Positions 47,001 to 59,754 are shown, counted from the first letter of the stretch. The stretch: 64,000 bases of DNA from Lineolata rhizophorae (GCA_010093515.1 MU001678.1:534049-598048); one strand, 5' to 3'. Numbers and translations are program-made. Notes: generated by a model not told the origin, from the sequence alone.

Positions 47001-48078
47001 GAGCGAGTTTTCGCTCAAGTCACGTTATTGGGGCTGTCAATTGCGCCTGTCGACAATGGCGGGCGCATATCCCCTACTCCGGCGACGAAGGCGATTGAAC
47101 GTTTCAACTGGCAAGACCTTCGTGTAACTATGTGCGAGGATCTTGAGAGTCCTGGCACGATGGATCATGCACCAACCGTTTTGTCGGAGAGCCTTCGTGT
47201 AACTGTGCGCCACGCCGCTGGGAGTATGACTGACCGTCTGAATCTCGGTCCTGGCGAGATGCTCTTTCGTCTCGATACGGACGGGTCACCACGCGTACAT
47301 CTTCTGCGTGCAGCGCAATCTGACATGAGTAGCTCGATCTGGCCGGCGAAATTGTCCCACGACCCAAGTGCGCCTGACGCGCTTGTCGATTTGGTTCGCT
47401 CTATGCATCTCGGCCCCACAGTCCGTACGCTTTCGTTCCCCAGTTTGAAGGAGTTACATACCTTCCAACAGGCCGTAACGGGGTTCTACGTCCGGTACGA
47501 TAGTATCGCGTCAACCTTTGCGATCTCGAGACGACGTATGGTGGTGCCGATTTATAAACGCTGGGAAGCATCGCGGGTGCGAGTGCAGGTTGTAGCGCAG
47601 GCGATGGGCGCTGGCGGTGGGTGGGGCGGTGCTGGTGGGCAAGGCTCGACTTCCGGCAGTGGCGGCGGCGGCGGCATGGTGACGATGTTGTTGGCCTTCT
47701 TCGAAGGGTTTGCGCACTCGGACGCCATGGGGTTTTTGATGAAGAGTATGGATGTGTTCGAGAAAGATGGCAAGACCAAGATCAAGCTCGTGGATGCCAA
47801 GTTCGCCCTGCCACCCGAAAAGCGTGACAAGGATGAAGCATACGACGGTGCCGAGCCGCAGAAGAGAAGATTCGTCTCATTGGATATGCCTGAATACCCG
47901 GGCGAACACGATGACATAACTATTGGGTTTGAGACAGAAGCCGGTGAGTTAGTCTTTTTCAATATAGTGGTTTGGATTTACTAACGATGGCGTCTCTATA
48001 GAACGCGATAGGTTTTCCGCAGCACTACCAGCAGCGATGACAATTGGCAGAATGGTCACGTTCAAACGGAAGATATAA
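44004..48078 (+). CDS. Large conserved fungal protein of unknown function (1338 aa)
   Basis: Two exons, 44004-47943 and 48002-48078, join in frame. The ATG at 44004 (MAEDGSTIGRQPDEHKFLSK) is the first clear start. Residues 1-530 are low-complexity, rich in Ser/Pro/Gln, with recurring RTQT-type phrases (LLQRSQTSFN, IQRTQTGYMD), and are probably disordered. A folded region starts at about 530: TSEFEKPMFEYSPMQWLRGG, IWWLLRGRSGLEAML, and HVDLAKTWWILTNVLPQYPH. It continues as a large mixed domain with WKIRQSRGLYVRLPRGFTLS and a Gly-rich insert (GGGWGGAGGQGSTSGSGGGG). The short last exon ends TIGRMVTFKRKI and completes a beta-rich end (DDITIGFETEAG). I do not recognise the family and assign no function. 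Two conserved Trp-rich stretches suggest a membrane-peripheral or scaffold role only weakly. Confidence 0.8.
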
Positions 48079-48907
48079 TTTCATGCCCTATGCAGCCCAC
48101 GTCCACGGTTACACGACCATTGAACGCCCCCGAGCTGGAATAGACAACTTTTGTTAATGTGTCGCTGACATCTAGGTGTATATTTTTTTCGTGTCTGAAT
48201 GATTTTGATAGCATGTCGCTAGGGATCAGGAGCCGGTTTGGAACAGCATACGTTTTTTCACCTTTTACTTTAAGTCAGCTACCTCGATTGTTAAACACTG
48301 AGTGTTAGGTGTTTGCTTGCTTTCCGCTCTCTTGATACTTGCCGGAAATTATTCTCTCGGAGTATGTCAAATTTTCACACGGGCGAATATTACTGGGTGG
48401 GGCGTTCCATGAGCAATCGCTGCAGGAATGGAAGTTCCCGAAGTCCAAAAATACGGAGAAATGGTGTATGAAAGGCCTGATTCTTAAATTGTCTTGTTCG
48501 TAGTCAACTGATTTGATGCTAGCAATTCTTGTCTAGCTGAGTTGCAAGCCTTGATGCTAAGTATCGCCGGGTTAGATAAATGAAAGGTTGCAATTCACGC
48601 AGATTGATCAACGCATAGATGTGCGCCATATTGTGAGTACGAACATAACCTAGCAGCGCGGACCGCAGTTTGAAATATGCTTATTCCTCCCTTAAAAGTC
48701 ATTAGGAGGATACTTATGTTCTGTTAGAATAGTTCATCCTTCCGATGCCCACTATTTCGACTTCCTTACGTGCTATTATCATAAGAGCAGTGGCTGCAGC
48801 GCTCTTGAAAGACAAAACAAAGCTCACCTAGGCGGCTCATTTGCGGGTTCTCATATGCGAAGAGGTGAAACTTGCCCATTTACAGATACGTAATAATACT
48901 AAAATAT
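48079..48907. other. Intergenic between convergent genes
   Basis: 830 bp, AT-rich; two 3' flanks. Nothing recognised. Confidence 0.5.
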
Positions 48908-51194
48908 TCAAAGTCCGAAATAGCGCTTCTTTCGCCTAAGCAGTTCCCAATCCCTGGTCATCTTCTGCAATTCTTTCCAGGCGTTAAGCATCTCCATCAT
49001 ATCATCAGCATCTACCTCTCCTATGTCTAGCCTTGGGGATGCCTCGCCAACCCACTTATTCCTATCAAACGGTCTCCAAGGCCACTCATCTACCTCACAA
49101 GTGTCCCAGTGATCTCGATAAGTTGTGGACTCAGCCTGCGGCGGCAACAACTTCGGGACCGTACCATTTTTAAAATATGCCCTAACTCGCGCGAGTAGAC
49201 AGGCGGAGGTAGCAGCAAAGCTGGTATGACCCTCGGTACGTAGTTCGAGGAATCCTGCATCGCTAAATTTATCGGCCATGTGGAGCCCGGACATCAGCGG
49301 CGTGACTGGATCGCGAGAATTGCTGATAAAGAGCAGTGGGAAGGATGTATTGATCTGCTGTTGCTGCGTCGCAATATAGTCATCTTTGGACCACGGAAGG
49401 CTGATTGGACTGGAGGGAATGGAGTAGTCGGCGCACGATATGACGAAAGTCATAATAACATCGGCAAATTTGGAGCGGGACGCCATCACTTTAAAGATTG
49501 ACTCAAGATTGGCAAGATCTCCCTTCAACTGTCTAGGTGTTAATAGATTGTTTTATGTCGTACCAATGCACCCAGGATTTTCTTGCAGCTGACTTACAGG
49601 ATGTGTTTTGTCCCCACACATTATAGCCTTTTGAGCATCCCCACCATGCAGATCTTGAGGTAACTCTTTCCGACAGAAAAGCTCGGCAACGGGAGTATCG
49701 ACTGGTGATCCTGCAATACCACGCCAATATTCCATGAGCTTGTCCTTGTCGCCAATGTCTAGGGCTTGGAGCAGATTGGCAATGTCGGGGAACCGAGATA
49801 TTGGGAGATATGTTGCATCAAATATGATGTCATGCAGCAAGTCCCAGTCAACCCTCCACGGTGTATTCCAGTCAGGATATACACCGCTTATAGGCTGCTC
49901 TTGAAGCTTGCTCATGACTCGTTCGTATCGACTGACGATGTCGTCAACGTTGTCGCCAGAGCTATAGAAAGCACATCGCGGCCCTGCTTCAAAGCAGTAC
50001 TCGAAGAACGTCTCGAACGCAGCATCGGTATCTACTAGCATGTCCAAAAATCTCGAAGTAGTCCACTGATCGGCGTTCACAACCCCATCGAGCACCATGC
50101 GATGAATCCTTTCTGGGAACATGGCCGCGAAAGTGGCCCCGAGCAGCGTGCCGTAACTGAGTCCCCAGTATTCTATCTTTGTGCTTTCCTCCCTTTTACT
50201 CGACAAGGATTCGTCCATGTCTGAGTTGTCGTTCTTTCTCCACCGGGTCCACGCATCTGCAATCGATGCCATGTCCGTCGCCACGGTCGCCGTACCAATG
50301 TATCGCAAAATGCTGTTTTCCTTCCCCTCGAACGAATCCTTTGCCTCGCACATTTGACTCTCTAGGTGGAAATGCTCGAGCAACTTTGGCAACGCGTCTT
50401 CCGTTGAGTTTACGAGCCCCAATTCACCGCGTCTACTAGCATATAGCAACCGTCGCATTAGGGCTATACTTGCAACCTCGGGGTCCGTGTTTTTACCATC
50501 CCCGTCGTCGCCATCGGTATGGTCAGAAGTCGGAAATGCCCAACAATTTGCCGCGGGAGTCGTAAAGCCAATTCCCCGGGGATCGAATCCGATAATATCA
50601 ACGTCATCCCGAACAATTTGCCTAAAATGTTGCCCGTTATAGGCCACAAATAGAGCACCTGATCCACCGGGGCCTCCTGGATTGATCAATAAAGGAGTAG
50701 AAGAATAAGTAGACGGACTCGAACGGTTGCGACCAGGAATCATTGCCAAAGCAATATCGACAGTGGGGACGATCTTTGAAGAGTTAAGAGGCCGGTCGTA
50801 ATCCATAGGTACCGCGAGACGAGCGCATTCGATATCGAGGAGCTGGTCTGGGTAACAGGGGTACCACTTCAGGTCTGGGCTTGAAGGTATCTTCCCATTT
50901 GAATTAACCTCCTATCGGCATCGACGACAGAAAATAGTTAAAAGGAAAATCAGGGCACTGAGAACATACCTCTTCAAAACTGAAAAAATCAGTAGAAGGA
51001 CCGTCATTTGTTATTTTGTGTGTTGGCATTTGAGGCTCAGCTATCCAATCAGCTGGGTGGGGAATGAGCGATATAAGAAAGAGAACCGCGCATATGACCT
51101 GAATGATTAGTCGCAAATGCTTGAGATCATGTTGGCCTTGGTTTCGAGCTACGGTCCCATCGCCAACTAGAGAATTGGTATGTTTCGTATGCAT
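48908..51194 (-). CDS. Membrane-anchored alpha/beta hydrolase, TAP-like peptidase family
   Basis: Three exons, 50970-51194, 49598-50911 and 48908-49528, join in frame to 719 residues. A membrane segment at about residues 28-46 (LRLIIQVICAVLFLISLIPH) after a polar N-terminus makes it a type II membrane protein. The catalytic domain has the oxyanion motif LLINPGGPGGSG, VDIIGFDPRGIGFTTPAANC, the nucleophile elbow YWGLSYGTLLG (Ser), the acid SNSRDPVTP (Asp) and the histidine EGHTSFAATSACLLARVRAY. This is the order of tripeptidyl-aminopeptidase-like hydrolases with the TAP C-terminal domain. The family removes N-terminal peptides, but fungal members are poorly characterised. The tail is charged (LLRRKKRYFGL). 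The adjacent minus-strand gene is a secreted FAD oxidase. Confidence 0.9.
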
Positions 51195-51666
51195 CTTTCT
51201 CTACAGTTGCAACTATGCAATCCTATCAGGTTTCCTAAGCTCTCGACACAAGCCAACCAGATCGAAGAAACGAAGTCTGAATCTATATAGCCACGCCAAA
51301 ATTTTGCATGAAATGCCTTCGAAAAGACTAGAACTTGTACTCTATATGTGACGTTAAAGGAATATGGCAACAACACGAAAACGAAGCGACTGTTTTCGGA
51401 AGAATGGCGAGTGCTCTGCAGACCATGGGGAGAAGGGCTACCTATATATATCTCGCGCTAGCGGAAGGATTTTCCCCGCCCGTCCCCGGGCGCCTAACAA
51501 TCAGTGATGATCCCTGCAAGCGAAATGAAATTTGGCTAGAGTCCGATAACAAGCGGCAGAACAGTGCAACGTAAATAGGAAGCTATGTTAAGAAATGTCG
51601 AATTATTTGGACCGTGCTCTCCAATTTAAAGCAGACTTGTTGCACTGACACTTCTCCATGTTATGC
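51195..51666. other. Intergenic, two minus-strand genes
   Basis: 472 bp holding the hydrolase upstream region and the oxidase 3' flank. Nothing coding recognised. Confidence 0.5.
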
Positions 51667-53733
51667 TTAGGGTTCAAAAATGATGTCCGTCCCAACACAC
51701 CTGTTGCAAACAAATAAATTTGTCGGGTCAACCCTGTGCTTGATTTTAAGTAGGGTCTCGTACTTATCGCCCCAGAAAACGCGCTGCCATTCTGGCTCGT
51801 AAGGATTAGCTTCGTTTATGTATGTGCCGCCGTCGGGACCGATAACGGCATCGAAACGGCGGCTAATCTCCACTAGACGCTGCTTTCGCTCTGTCTTGAC
51901 ATGAGCCGGTTCATCGTCGGCCCAATCAATACCAAAACTTAGAAGTGCATGACTAAAGTCCCATACTGAGTTTACAGCCGTATTAGCTCGATTTGTGGGG
52001 TTGACCTTGCCAACTAATTTGATGAACATCCAGATTAGAGAAGTTCTTTACAAAGTCAGGCTTTCGGAGTTCGAAGGAATCGGGTTGATCTTACTGAAAT
52101 TGAAACCTGACGGGGCATCTGGAAAATCAGAAATCATGTCAATGAGATCGTCCGTCTTGTTCAGTAATATGTCCGCCGTCAAAAGACGAGATGCATCCTG
52201 AATGTTTGTGCCGATGTTGGGATCCGTGAGAAAAGCATCGCAGTAGTCGATCCAACTAGGGAGTGTAAAATTGCCGATCACCGCGCTGACGTTTGGATAG
52301 GTTGAGAGCTGATAGAATGGGGCAAATGCCTCGACAAAGGTTTCGTTGGTACCATTTGGTTGGATGAAAATGCCAGAGAAGCCCTGGTCAAACACACCAT
52401 ACCCAGTGTAACCTGCAGATGTAATATCTACTAAAGACTTCATCACGGCGGATTGGACAGTTCGAACTGCAGAGCTGCCGGTAGCATTAAACTGAACGAG
52501 ACCAAGTTGAAGATGGGATGGGTTGGGGTGCGTCTTGTACGTGACAGAAATGATGACCTTTGGCGGTTATTGTTAGAAAATGGGTCAGATTGTTTAGAGT
52601 GTAGAGTAATTACTCACTCCCCATGCACTTCCGCCACCTCCACGGACGGCGTAGAAATAGCCCGGGTCCGTAAAAGTGTTGAGGATTTCGTGGTCTCCTG
52701 TCGCTGTAACGATAGTGACTTCAAGGAGATCTTTCGCGGAGTCAGTGTTAAATGCGGATGTAGAGAATATCTCAAATACTTACTGTCAGTGGCTAATCCG
52801 TACTTATTCGCCCAAGCTGAGTGGCCACCTCCGGTGACATATCCTCCGGATGTTCCGACGGTGCGAGCATTCCCTCCAACTACGATGACACCTTGCTCAG
52901 CTGCAGCTTCGTACACATCTATCAATATACAGTAAGCATAAGGAGTTTCGACAGATAACAAAACAATGGTCAGCTTACCAAGCCATTGCTCACCAGCTTG
53001 CAATGTTACAGCTCCCTGTCCTTGAGTATCCCTAGGGGCACCGACAGGGACGAATGAATCGTGCCATTGCTTTCCTTTCAAGTTGTGAGTCCAGATGGAG
53101 AGAGCGTTCTTTCCGCTAGACCTGCCTAAGCTTTTGCAATGTCAGGACTTGTGAACAAAATCAAATTCTGGAATGAAATGGCCGTACTGGCTATGACCGG
53201 TATTTTTCACCACGAGATACAAATCTTTGTAGTTTGCAAATCGTACTGCCGCTTGTATGTCCGATACTTCCTGTGCTGCGACAGAATAATAGGGGACTAT
53301 GGTCATCGTATTAGTCTTATTCTGTTTTGTCCCGAATTCAGGACTTAAGAGTACCTAAGCCTTGACCACATGGTGCGCTGACAGATGAGTTGATAAAACA
53401 CCTGTCATTTCCAAGCTCCCAAAGAATAGCGCTATACGCTCCGGTTTGGTTGGTTCGCCAAAAGCTATTATCCCAATTATCTCTAACAATTTGGCATAAT
53501 TGCTCATCGTACTGAGCTTCATGACACCTAGCAGCGGAGGGGAAAGAACGGACGAGGCGACCTGAAATAGAGTCGTTGAAAGCGGTCCATGTCGCGTGGT
53601 CAGGCCAGCAGTTATTGCCGAAAGCACAGCGCCGCCGTTCGTATGGCGGCGACCATGGACCGTGATGATGTGCGTTCGGACGATGGCAAAGAATGAGGCC
53701 AATAAAAAAGATTACCGCTACTTTGGGCACCAT
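51667..53733 (-). CDS. Secreted FAD-linked oxidase, berberine-bridge-enzyme-like
   Basis: Seven exons, 53355-53733, 53183-53296, 52979-53125, 52784-52918, 52618-52730, 52095-52557 and 51667-52013, join in frame to 565 residues. The ATG at 53733 gives a signal peptide (VPKVAVIFFIGLILC). The flavin domain shows DIQAAVRFANYKDLYLVVKN, then TGHSQYGRSSGKNALSIW with the His for covalent flavin attachment, GGNARTVGTSGGYVTGGGHS, and YAVRGGGGSAWGVIISVTYK. The C-terminal domain ends RVDPTNLFVCNRCVGTD. BBE-like enzymes oxidise carbohydrates or specialised metabolites; the substrate is unknown. The second intron is odd: keeping the conserved Gly-Arg of the flavin loop needs a GC-AG intron (53126-53182). 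A GT-AG alternative (53122-53187) also stays in frame but deletes three residues of the loop. Confidence 0.85.
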
Positions 53734-54343
53734 TTTTGCAATGAGAGTTTGCAACTGCAATTGCTGCAACACGCCATTGTATCTTCAACGCATTGAGGGT
53801 TTATAAGTTGAATCATCTTTCATCGTTTCGTCCGTACCGTAGTTGCATTTCAGTATTGACCTGGTCGGAAAGTCGTATTCCGCCTTTCTTGGCGCTGAAT
53901 GCGAAAATCCGACGCTTGCAGAACGCTAAACCCCGGGATCTGCAGCTCCACTCTAATTCAGCCTTACGCACAAGATTCGTATTCCCATCGCATGCCTTTC
54001 CGTAACAAGGCCTCATGAGGATCCACAACCGGAGTTATTGATTGCGAACCGAATTTGAGGGTCACGGATCTCCCTCGAATACTTGGCTTTTTGTCTAGCA
54101 ATACACTTCCACTGCCTTTCCGTTCGAACAGAAAATACTGTAATTAGAACTAGTTTATTCGCATAGCTTAAGACGACCAAGAATAGAGTAGACATCATTT
54201 ATACACCTGTGCTATACAGTAAGACTATCCCAACACGGAGGTACGCAAGTACCCAGTTACCGCAAACGCCACTAAAATGCAATGTTACACGAAAAGCATC
54301 TACAGGTCAGGTATTGCGCACCTCAGTTCCGCCAGCAGCTTTA
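53734..54343. other. Intergenic, oxidase upstream / Hrd3 3' flank
   Basis: 610 bp without coding signal. Confidence 0.5.
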
Positions 54344-57078
54344 TTAATGCCCTATTCCACCAGCCACCCAATTGTTCCACTCCGGATCGTCTAGCCTAGG
54401 AAACACCCCCCTATCTTCCTCTTGCCCCTCCGCATCTGCTCCTTCCTGTGCATCCCTTGCGCGTCTTCTATGCTCTAGTTGTCTTAGCTGTCGATAGTAA
54501 AGAAGCGCCGCAAGCGCGGTAGCAAGCGCAACAATAACAAGGCTCTCGATAATGCTATCGTCCGGGATGCCTTCGTCATCACCGTAATAGTCGTCGCCAG
54601 CATTTCGAGGATGATGGCCATGAGGATGATGGGGATCCCAATCATCGGGTTCGTAGGGGTCTTCCACTGTCCCATCCACGTCATCGTAGTCCTGGGCATA
54701 CATAGCAGCGTCATTTTTGAGGAAGTCGGAGATCCATTCAGTCAGAGTCCGAGGGCGTTTCGGCGCTGTATAGAAAGTCAGTGGTTCCACTTAGAAATAT
54801 AGAAACAAACTAGAAGAAATACGAAGGGTTGAACGCACAAGGCTCATTTTGAATGCTTTTCACCCGTCCGTGTGTCAAAGTATTCCATGCACTACGCGCT
54901 CTCAGCTTCAGCAGCGCTAGCGTGACTGGTAAGTATGCCTCGGAGTTCGTCTCGAAAGCTTGGTCATAAAATCGCTTCGCTAGATGAAAATCTTGTTCTG
55001 CGCCCACACCATTCTCATGCATCCATCCAAGATTCCACATGGCTTGTGCACTTTGCATTGTCTCTGCTGCTGCGGTATAGCACGCTGCCGCCTTCTCTTC
55101 ATTCAATTTCCCACTGCTGTTACCAGGGACGCCCAATCCAGACAGGTAGTAGTCGCCCATCTTGACCATGGAGTCGATATTTTGCTGTTTCGCAGAACGG
55201 GTCCAGTAAATGAGCGCAAGTGAAGCGTCGTTAACTAAACCGGTCGTGGCGCGCTTGGATGAAGACCAGGAAAGCTTGAGCGCGTCCACCAAGAATGAGA
55301 AAAGCAATGAGATAGACCACCGCGGTTGCGCGTTCTGATCAAGCAAGAAAGCCACGTTTGCCTGCCCAATTTCAAACCCTTGCTCGGCGGCCATCATCCA
55401 ATCTACGAGCGCTAGCTCAATATCTCCCGCTTCATATGCCTCATTAGCTTCTATAAAGGACGATACTATCGGCTCCGCCTTCTCAGCTACGATCTTGTAG
55501 TAGGCGGCGGCTATGCCACAGGAACGTTCCTTGCCGATTCCTTGGTCACTCAACTCCGCGAGGTAGTAGAAGGCTTCGATATGACCTTGACGGGCGGCGG
55601 TCTCAAAGTACCGAATAGCAGTGCTGACGTCGCCCTGATCGAGGAACAGTGCTCCGAGAAGGACTTGCGCTGAGGCCTGGTCCTGATCAGCCGCAGGAGC
55701 AAGATACTCAGCAGCAAGAACAGGATCACGAGGTACGCCTAGGCCGTGCAGATACATGAGGCCTAGAGAGTACTGCGAAAGGGAGTCGCCGTGTTCCACA
55801 CCGCGTTTGAACCAAGTTTTGGCAATTTGGAAGCTTTGTTCCATGCCCTCCCCACGAAGAAACATACGCCCTAGGTAGCCCGCTGCTTTGGCAGCAAGCT
55901 TAGCTGTCGCGGGGGGGACGTCGGTTCGTGAGCCATCTTTGTTCCAATATTTGCGCGCGACCTCAAGGAACTTCTGTTTGGCAACCCCGTAGTCTTGTTC
56001 GAGGACGCGCGTGCCATCATAATGGAGCTTCGCGAGACTAAAAGTCGCTTTCAAGTCACCTTTGCGGTGCATCAGATCGAGATACTCCAAAAAGTCTTCG
56101 AAGGCGGCGTATGCATCGGAGCTGGGGCCACTCTGTCTGGCGTTAGGCCCAGAGCTGCTGTGACTCGCGCCTTCGCCGTACACGCCTCCCAACTCATCCG
56201 CAATCCGGACTGCCTCCTTATACATCGGATGCCCCCCGGGCGGACCTGAGCGTTTGTAGGCGATAGCCCTGTCGGCCACTTGACGGTAATAAAAGACGGC
56301 ATTTCCGCACTCGCGTGGGGTGGAAATACCCTCATGATGCCTATAAGCAACGGTCATTTGCGAGCGGATATCACCGCCTTCAGCTGCGAACGTGTAATAG
56401 AGCATTGCTTTAGCCTGGTCCATCTCCACAGCACCGCCAATGCCCGTTGCGTACATAAAGCCGACCATATGTTGCGCAGAGCTGTTCCCGTTGAGCTCGG
56501 CTAGCTGCTCATAACGTCGGAATGCTTCACCATAATTCTTCGGGTGCGAGTAGTTGCCGTAGAAATTCATGTCTGCCAGAATATACAACGCGTCTGGGTT
56601 GTTCTCCGCCGCGGCCTCTGAGAGCAGCTTGACCGCGTCGTGAAGGGGTTGCTCCAACTTCGGTGGACGTTCGTAGTCATGCGATGTCAGAAGATCATGT
56701 TGCGGCGGCCCGTTCATAAAAAGCAGGAAGAAAAGCTCTTTGGCGTAGTAAGTGGTTGTGGCCAGGACACCAGACGGTCGGCGGTACGAATGGTAGCGTT
56801 CGGCAGGAGATGGCTGGACTCTGCGCAAGAGGGACAAGGCTTCATCGACAGCGGCAGCGCCTAAGAGGAAAGCATTAGCATTTCAAATGCTCGGTATAAG
56901 TAACGGGTGTCGTGTGTGTGCTACCGGGGATAGGGTGCTCTTCCGCTATCTGTCGCGACCCATCATCCGCGTTTCCTGGCGCGACAGGAGGTTCGACATC
57001 GTGAAGTTCTCCTACGAGAGGGTCATGATATTTTAATGCATGTGCTACCCCACAAATTACGGCGAAAAGCACTATCAT
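54344..57078 (-). CDS. HRD3: ERAD ubiquitin-ligase subunit Hrd3 (Sel1L), Sel1 repeats
   Basis: Three exons, 56925-57078, 54839-56860 and 54344-54765, join in frame to 865 residues. Hrd3 is the luminal substrate-recruiting and stabilising partner of the Hrd1 ubiquitin ligase in the ER membrane. The start MIVLFAVICGVAHA is a signal peptide. Many Sel1/TPR-like repeats follow, for example AEGGDIRSQMTVAYRHHEGI, EHGDSLSQYSLGLMYLHGLG, ARQGHIEAFYYLAELSDQGI and AQAMWNLGWMHENGVGAEQD. An acidic His-rich stretch (PDDWDPHHPHGHH) precedes a single C-terminal membrane helix SIIESLVIVALATALAALLY and a basic cytosolic tail. The domain order, length and topology match Hrd3. Intron 1 has a GTAGCA donor, intron 2 GTGCGT. 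Confidence 0.93.
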
Positions 57079-58418
57079 GACAGGTCAGCATCTGCAGAGC
57101 CGTGTTGGAGGAAGGTCCCGAGGGCAAGCGTACGGAGCAGACGCGGCCAACGCCGCAAACTCCATTGGTTCATCGTCAATAGTTCTCGCGCCGAACGCAT
57201 GCGACGTTCATGGCGCGCGTTTGGACCGAGCAGGTGGAGTGCTCGAGAATAGCATGGGAAAGGTGAAAGGGCTAGTCAGGGTGACAAAACGTTGCTGGTT
57301 GCCAAGTTGTCGTTTACGCATCCATGTTTGCGAGACACGCACGAGAGACGCAGATGGCGCCAAGAGGCCACGCTGGGCTTTGTCCGGCGATCCGGGCCTC
57401 ATCGCCGCTTCGCGCGTGGCCCTACCCGAAACCCCCACGACCTGCAGGTACCGCTCTATGCTTCGTTCTTCGAGAAGCGAAAGCTTCAACGGGCAGGATC
57501 CGCGATGCGATCATCCACGATTCAAAAGGTGCGGAGAAAATTGTTGACCGGCGATTTTGAAATGCTCCCGAAGCATAGCTGCTACGAATCACATGGGACT
57601 CGGTCAGCCGCCAGCTTCTGCCGCGTAGCTAGTGCTTGTCCGCATCATAATAATGCCACTATTCTCTTACCCCATGCAGCTGGGCCGTCTGAGCCACAAA
57701 TCGCATGCCCTGAGCTGAGTGGATGTGCTCTGCGGAGCTTGTCACTCTCATGTCCACATAGTGAGAGTCATCGACTTCTTTGTCTGGAGCACTCAGAATG
57801 TCTTCCACACTCCAGAACCCTCCATAGCAGTGACGGCTTCTACTTTGAGATCCAACGCACCTCTTTTACATTCGGCCATGGGCCACACAATACGTAGTAC
57901 GGTATGTACGAGGCCATCAAACTGAGATGATTGGCTGGCCGGGTTTCGGCCGTCTTGGCACGTTCCTTCGTCCCCCACCTGCACTCCCGAATCACGACCA
58001 CCCAATTCTTCGCTTGTCACGCCGCATCTCATCCTTCTGGCATGTACGGATGATAACGTTCATTTCGGGGCGTCTATTTATCTTAAGGACCTCCAATTTG
58101 CCACATCATGGCTCCGAACTGTAGGCGCCGGGAAGACAGGTACGAAAGGTGCGCAGTTTTCTTTCCCTAATTCCGTTCGTTCTATTCATATATTGAGTGA
58201 TTAGTGCCCTAACACACATATTGTGCGACCTAACACGATACAGAAAGACAGGTGCGAAGCGGTACAAAGGGTATTCGAAAGTCTGTCAGACGTAAATCGC
58301 GCCGCCTGATGCCAGGCTAGTGATGAAAAGTGTCGTTACGCGAGTGAAAAGGTACGTTTTGCAGTGGTATGACCATAGATAATATGTATACACTGACTGT
58401 TACTGACTGAGATTTACT
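57079..58418. other. Intergenic before the degenerate block
   Basis: 1.3 kb: Hrd3 promoter and flank, then GC-rich non-coding sequence. Plus-strand frames at 57.1-57.9 kb lack protein character. It marks the boundary between the core genes and the pseudogene-rich end. Confidence 0.5.
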
Positions 58419-59754
58419 ATGCAGGAACAGTCATTGCCTCCAAAACCGAATAACCGCAAGAGATCGCGACGAGCTGAAGACTCGCATGTTGATCGTTCTC
58501 CGAAACGCCCCTGGAATCGGTCTGTCGAATCCGCCACGCGGGCTGCACTAATCGAGCACGATACATTCGACCAGAGGGCAACGGCTCAAAGCAGACACAT
58601 TCAGTATTGGGTCGAGAATGATATTTGGTCACCCGAGTGCTTCGAGCCGGACATCATAGAACAACTGATAGCGAAGGAGTCGCTATCCGAGAGTAGCCGC
58701 AAGCGGTCGGTATCGAGCTTCGCCGAGGCGAGGCAGGAGAAGAGCCCTCCGTACGAAAGTGCAGATTATGAGCAGGAGCTTGAAAGGAAGGGCAGCCATG
58801 TGACAGTGCATCCATCGGGCATCTCAAAGGACAGCCGGGAACCGTGGAAGGAACTACTCTGTAACCAATAGATCATTCCGGATGGCACCCTCCTTGACGA
58901 CGTCGTCTTCGAACGAATCTGCGAAGAGTTGCGATCTCGAAACGAAGCAAAGATTCTCAAAAATGCAACACCGCTCATTGTTCCCTCCGCCTAATCACTC
59001 GTTATTCATAGCGCGAAGCACCTCGACAAGACGATTGAGAGTGTAAATAAGGGCTGGAACACTTGCTATCCTGCTACACAACTCGTCCTCAGCCGGATTA
59101 TGCTGTCGGTCTTCGACGGTCGGCTTTCTCGAGCGAACAATATGCAAAGATTGAGCCGTACATATGCTGCAACGCGTCATACCAATCCTTTTTGGAGCTA
59201 CGTTTTACATGCTCTTCCCGTTCTTAACATGCGAGGTCAAATGAGGAAACGCTGGGCTCGAAATCACTGATCGCTAGAATGCTCATAGCGGGACTATCGC
59301 GGCAAAAGCCATCGTTATGCTCTACACTGCTATCGGGACAGCGAAAGATACTGACAGGGAGATCCTCACGTTTTCAGTGTCTCATGATGACAAATCAGTA
59401 AGGATATAGGGTCATTATGCTGTATTTGAAGGGGACAAGTCTGATGTTCTAGCGCCATCCCGTTCGCAAGTTCTACTTCACCGACCCCAGAGACAAGTGG
59501 ACGGCTCATCAATTTACTATGAATGTCTATAACATCTTCTCATCAAAACGTTCGAAAAGATCTCGTCCGCCATCAACAGGCTGTCAGAACGCAATCTCCC
59601 CGACCCGACGGTCACGTCCAGTATTAGCTCTTTTCAGGAATCGCAAGATTCCTTCTCTGAGCCAGCTGGATCACAGACGACCGTCATGCAAGTAGCAACT
59701 CCCAACACCAGAGATGAAAATGAGCTACCCCACAACAAGTGGCTCCGCCCTTGA
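58419..59754 (+). pseudogene. Degenerate DUF7924-family gene
   Basis: The whole length of a fungal DUF7924 protein can be followed from 58419 (MQEQSLPPKPNNRKRSRRAE) to 59754, but broken by stops and frame changes. Ordered matches: HIQYWVENDIWSPECFEPDI, then TAG at 58869; VFERICEELRSRNEAKI and PLIVPSA, then TAA at 58992; HLDKTIESVNKGWNT. After a frame change come PQPDYAVGLRRSAFSSEQYA; another frame has ATFYMLFPFLTCEVK followed by TGA. Then REILTFSVSHDDKSVRI with TAG, GHYAVFEGDKSDV, and in a further frame RHPVRKFYFTDPRDKWTAHQ and FEKISSAINRLSERNLPDPT. DUF7924 proteins are abundant, often multi-copy, in ascomycete accessory regions and have no known function. At least five stops and three frame changes make this a pseudogene. 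Confidence 0.75.

Noticed and set aside
57077-57897. Plus-strand frames of 156 and 201 residues upstream of the Hrd3 gene
   Set aside because: No protein-like pattern, biased to Arg/Ser/Cys, and located in the Hrd3 promoter side. Treated as non-coding.
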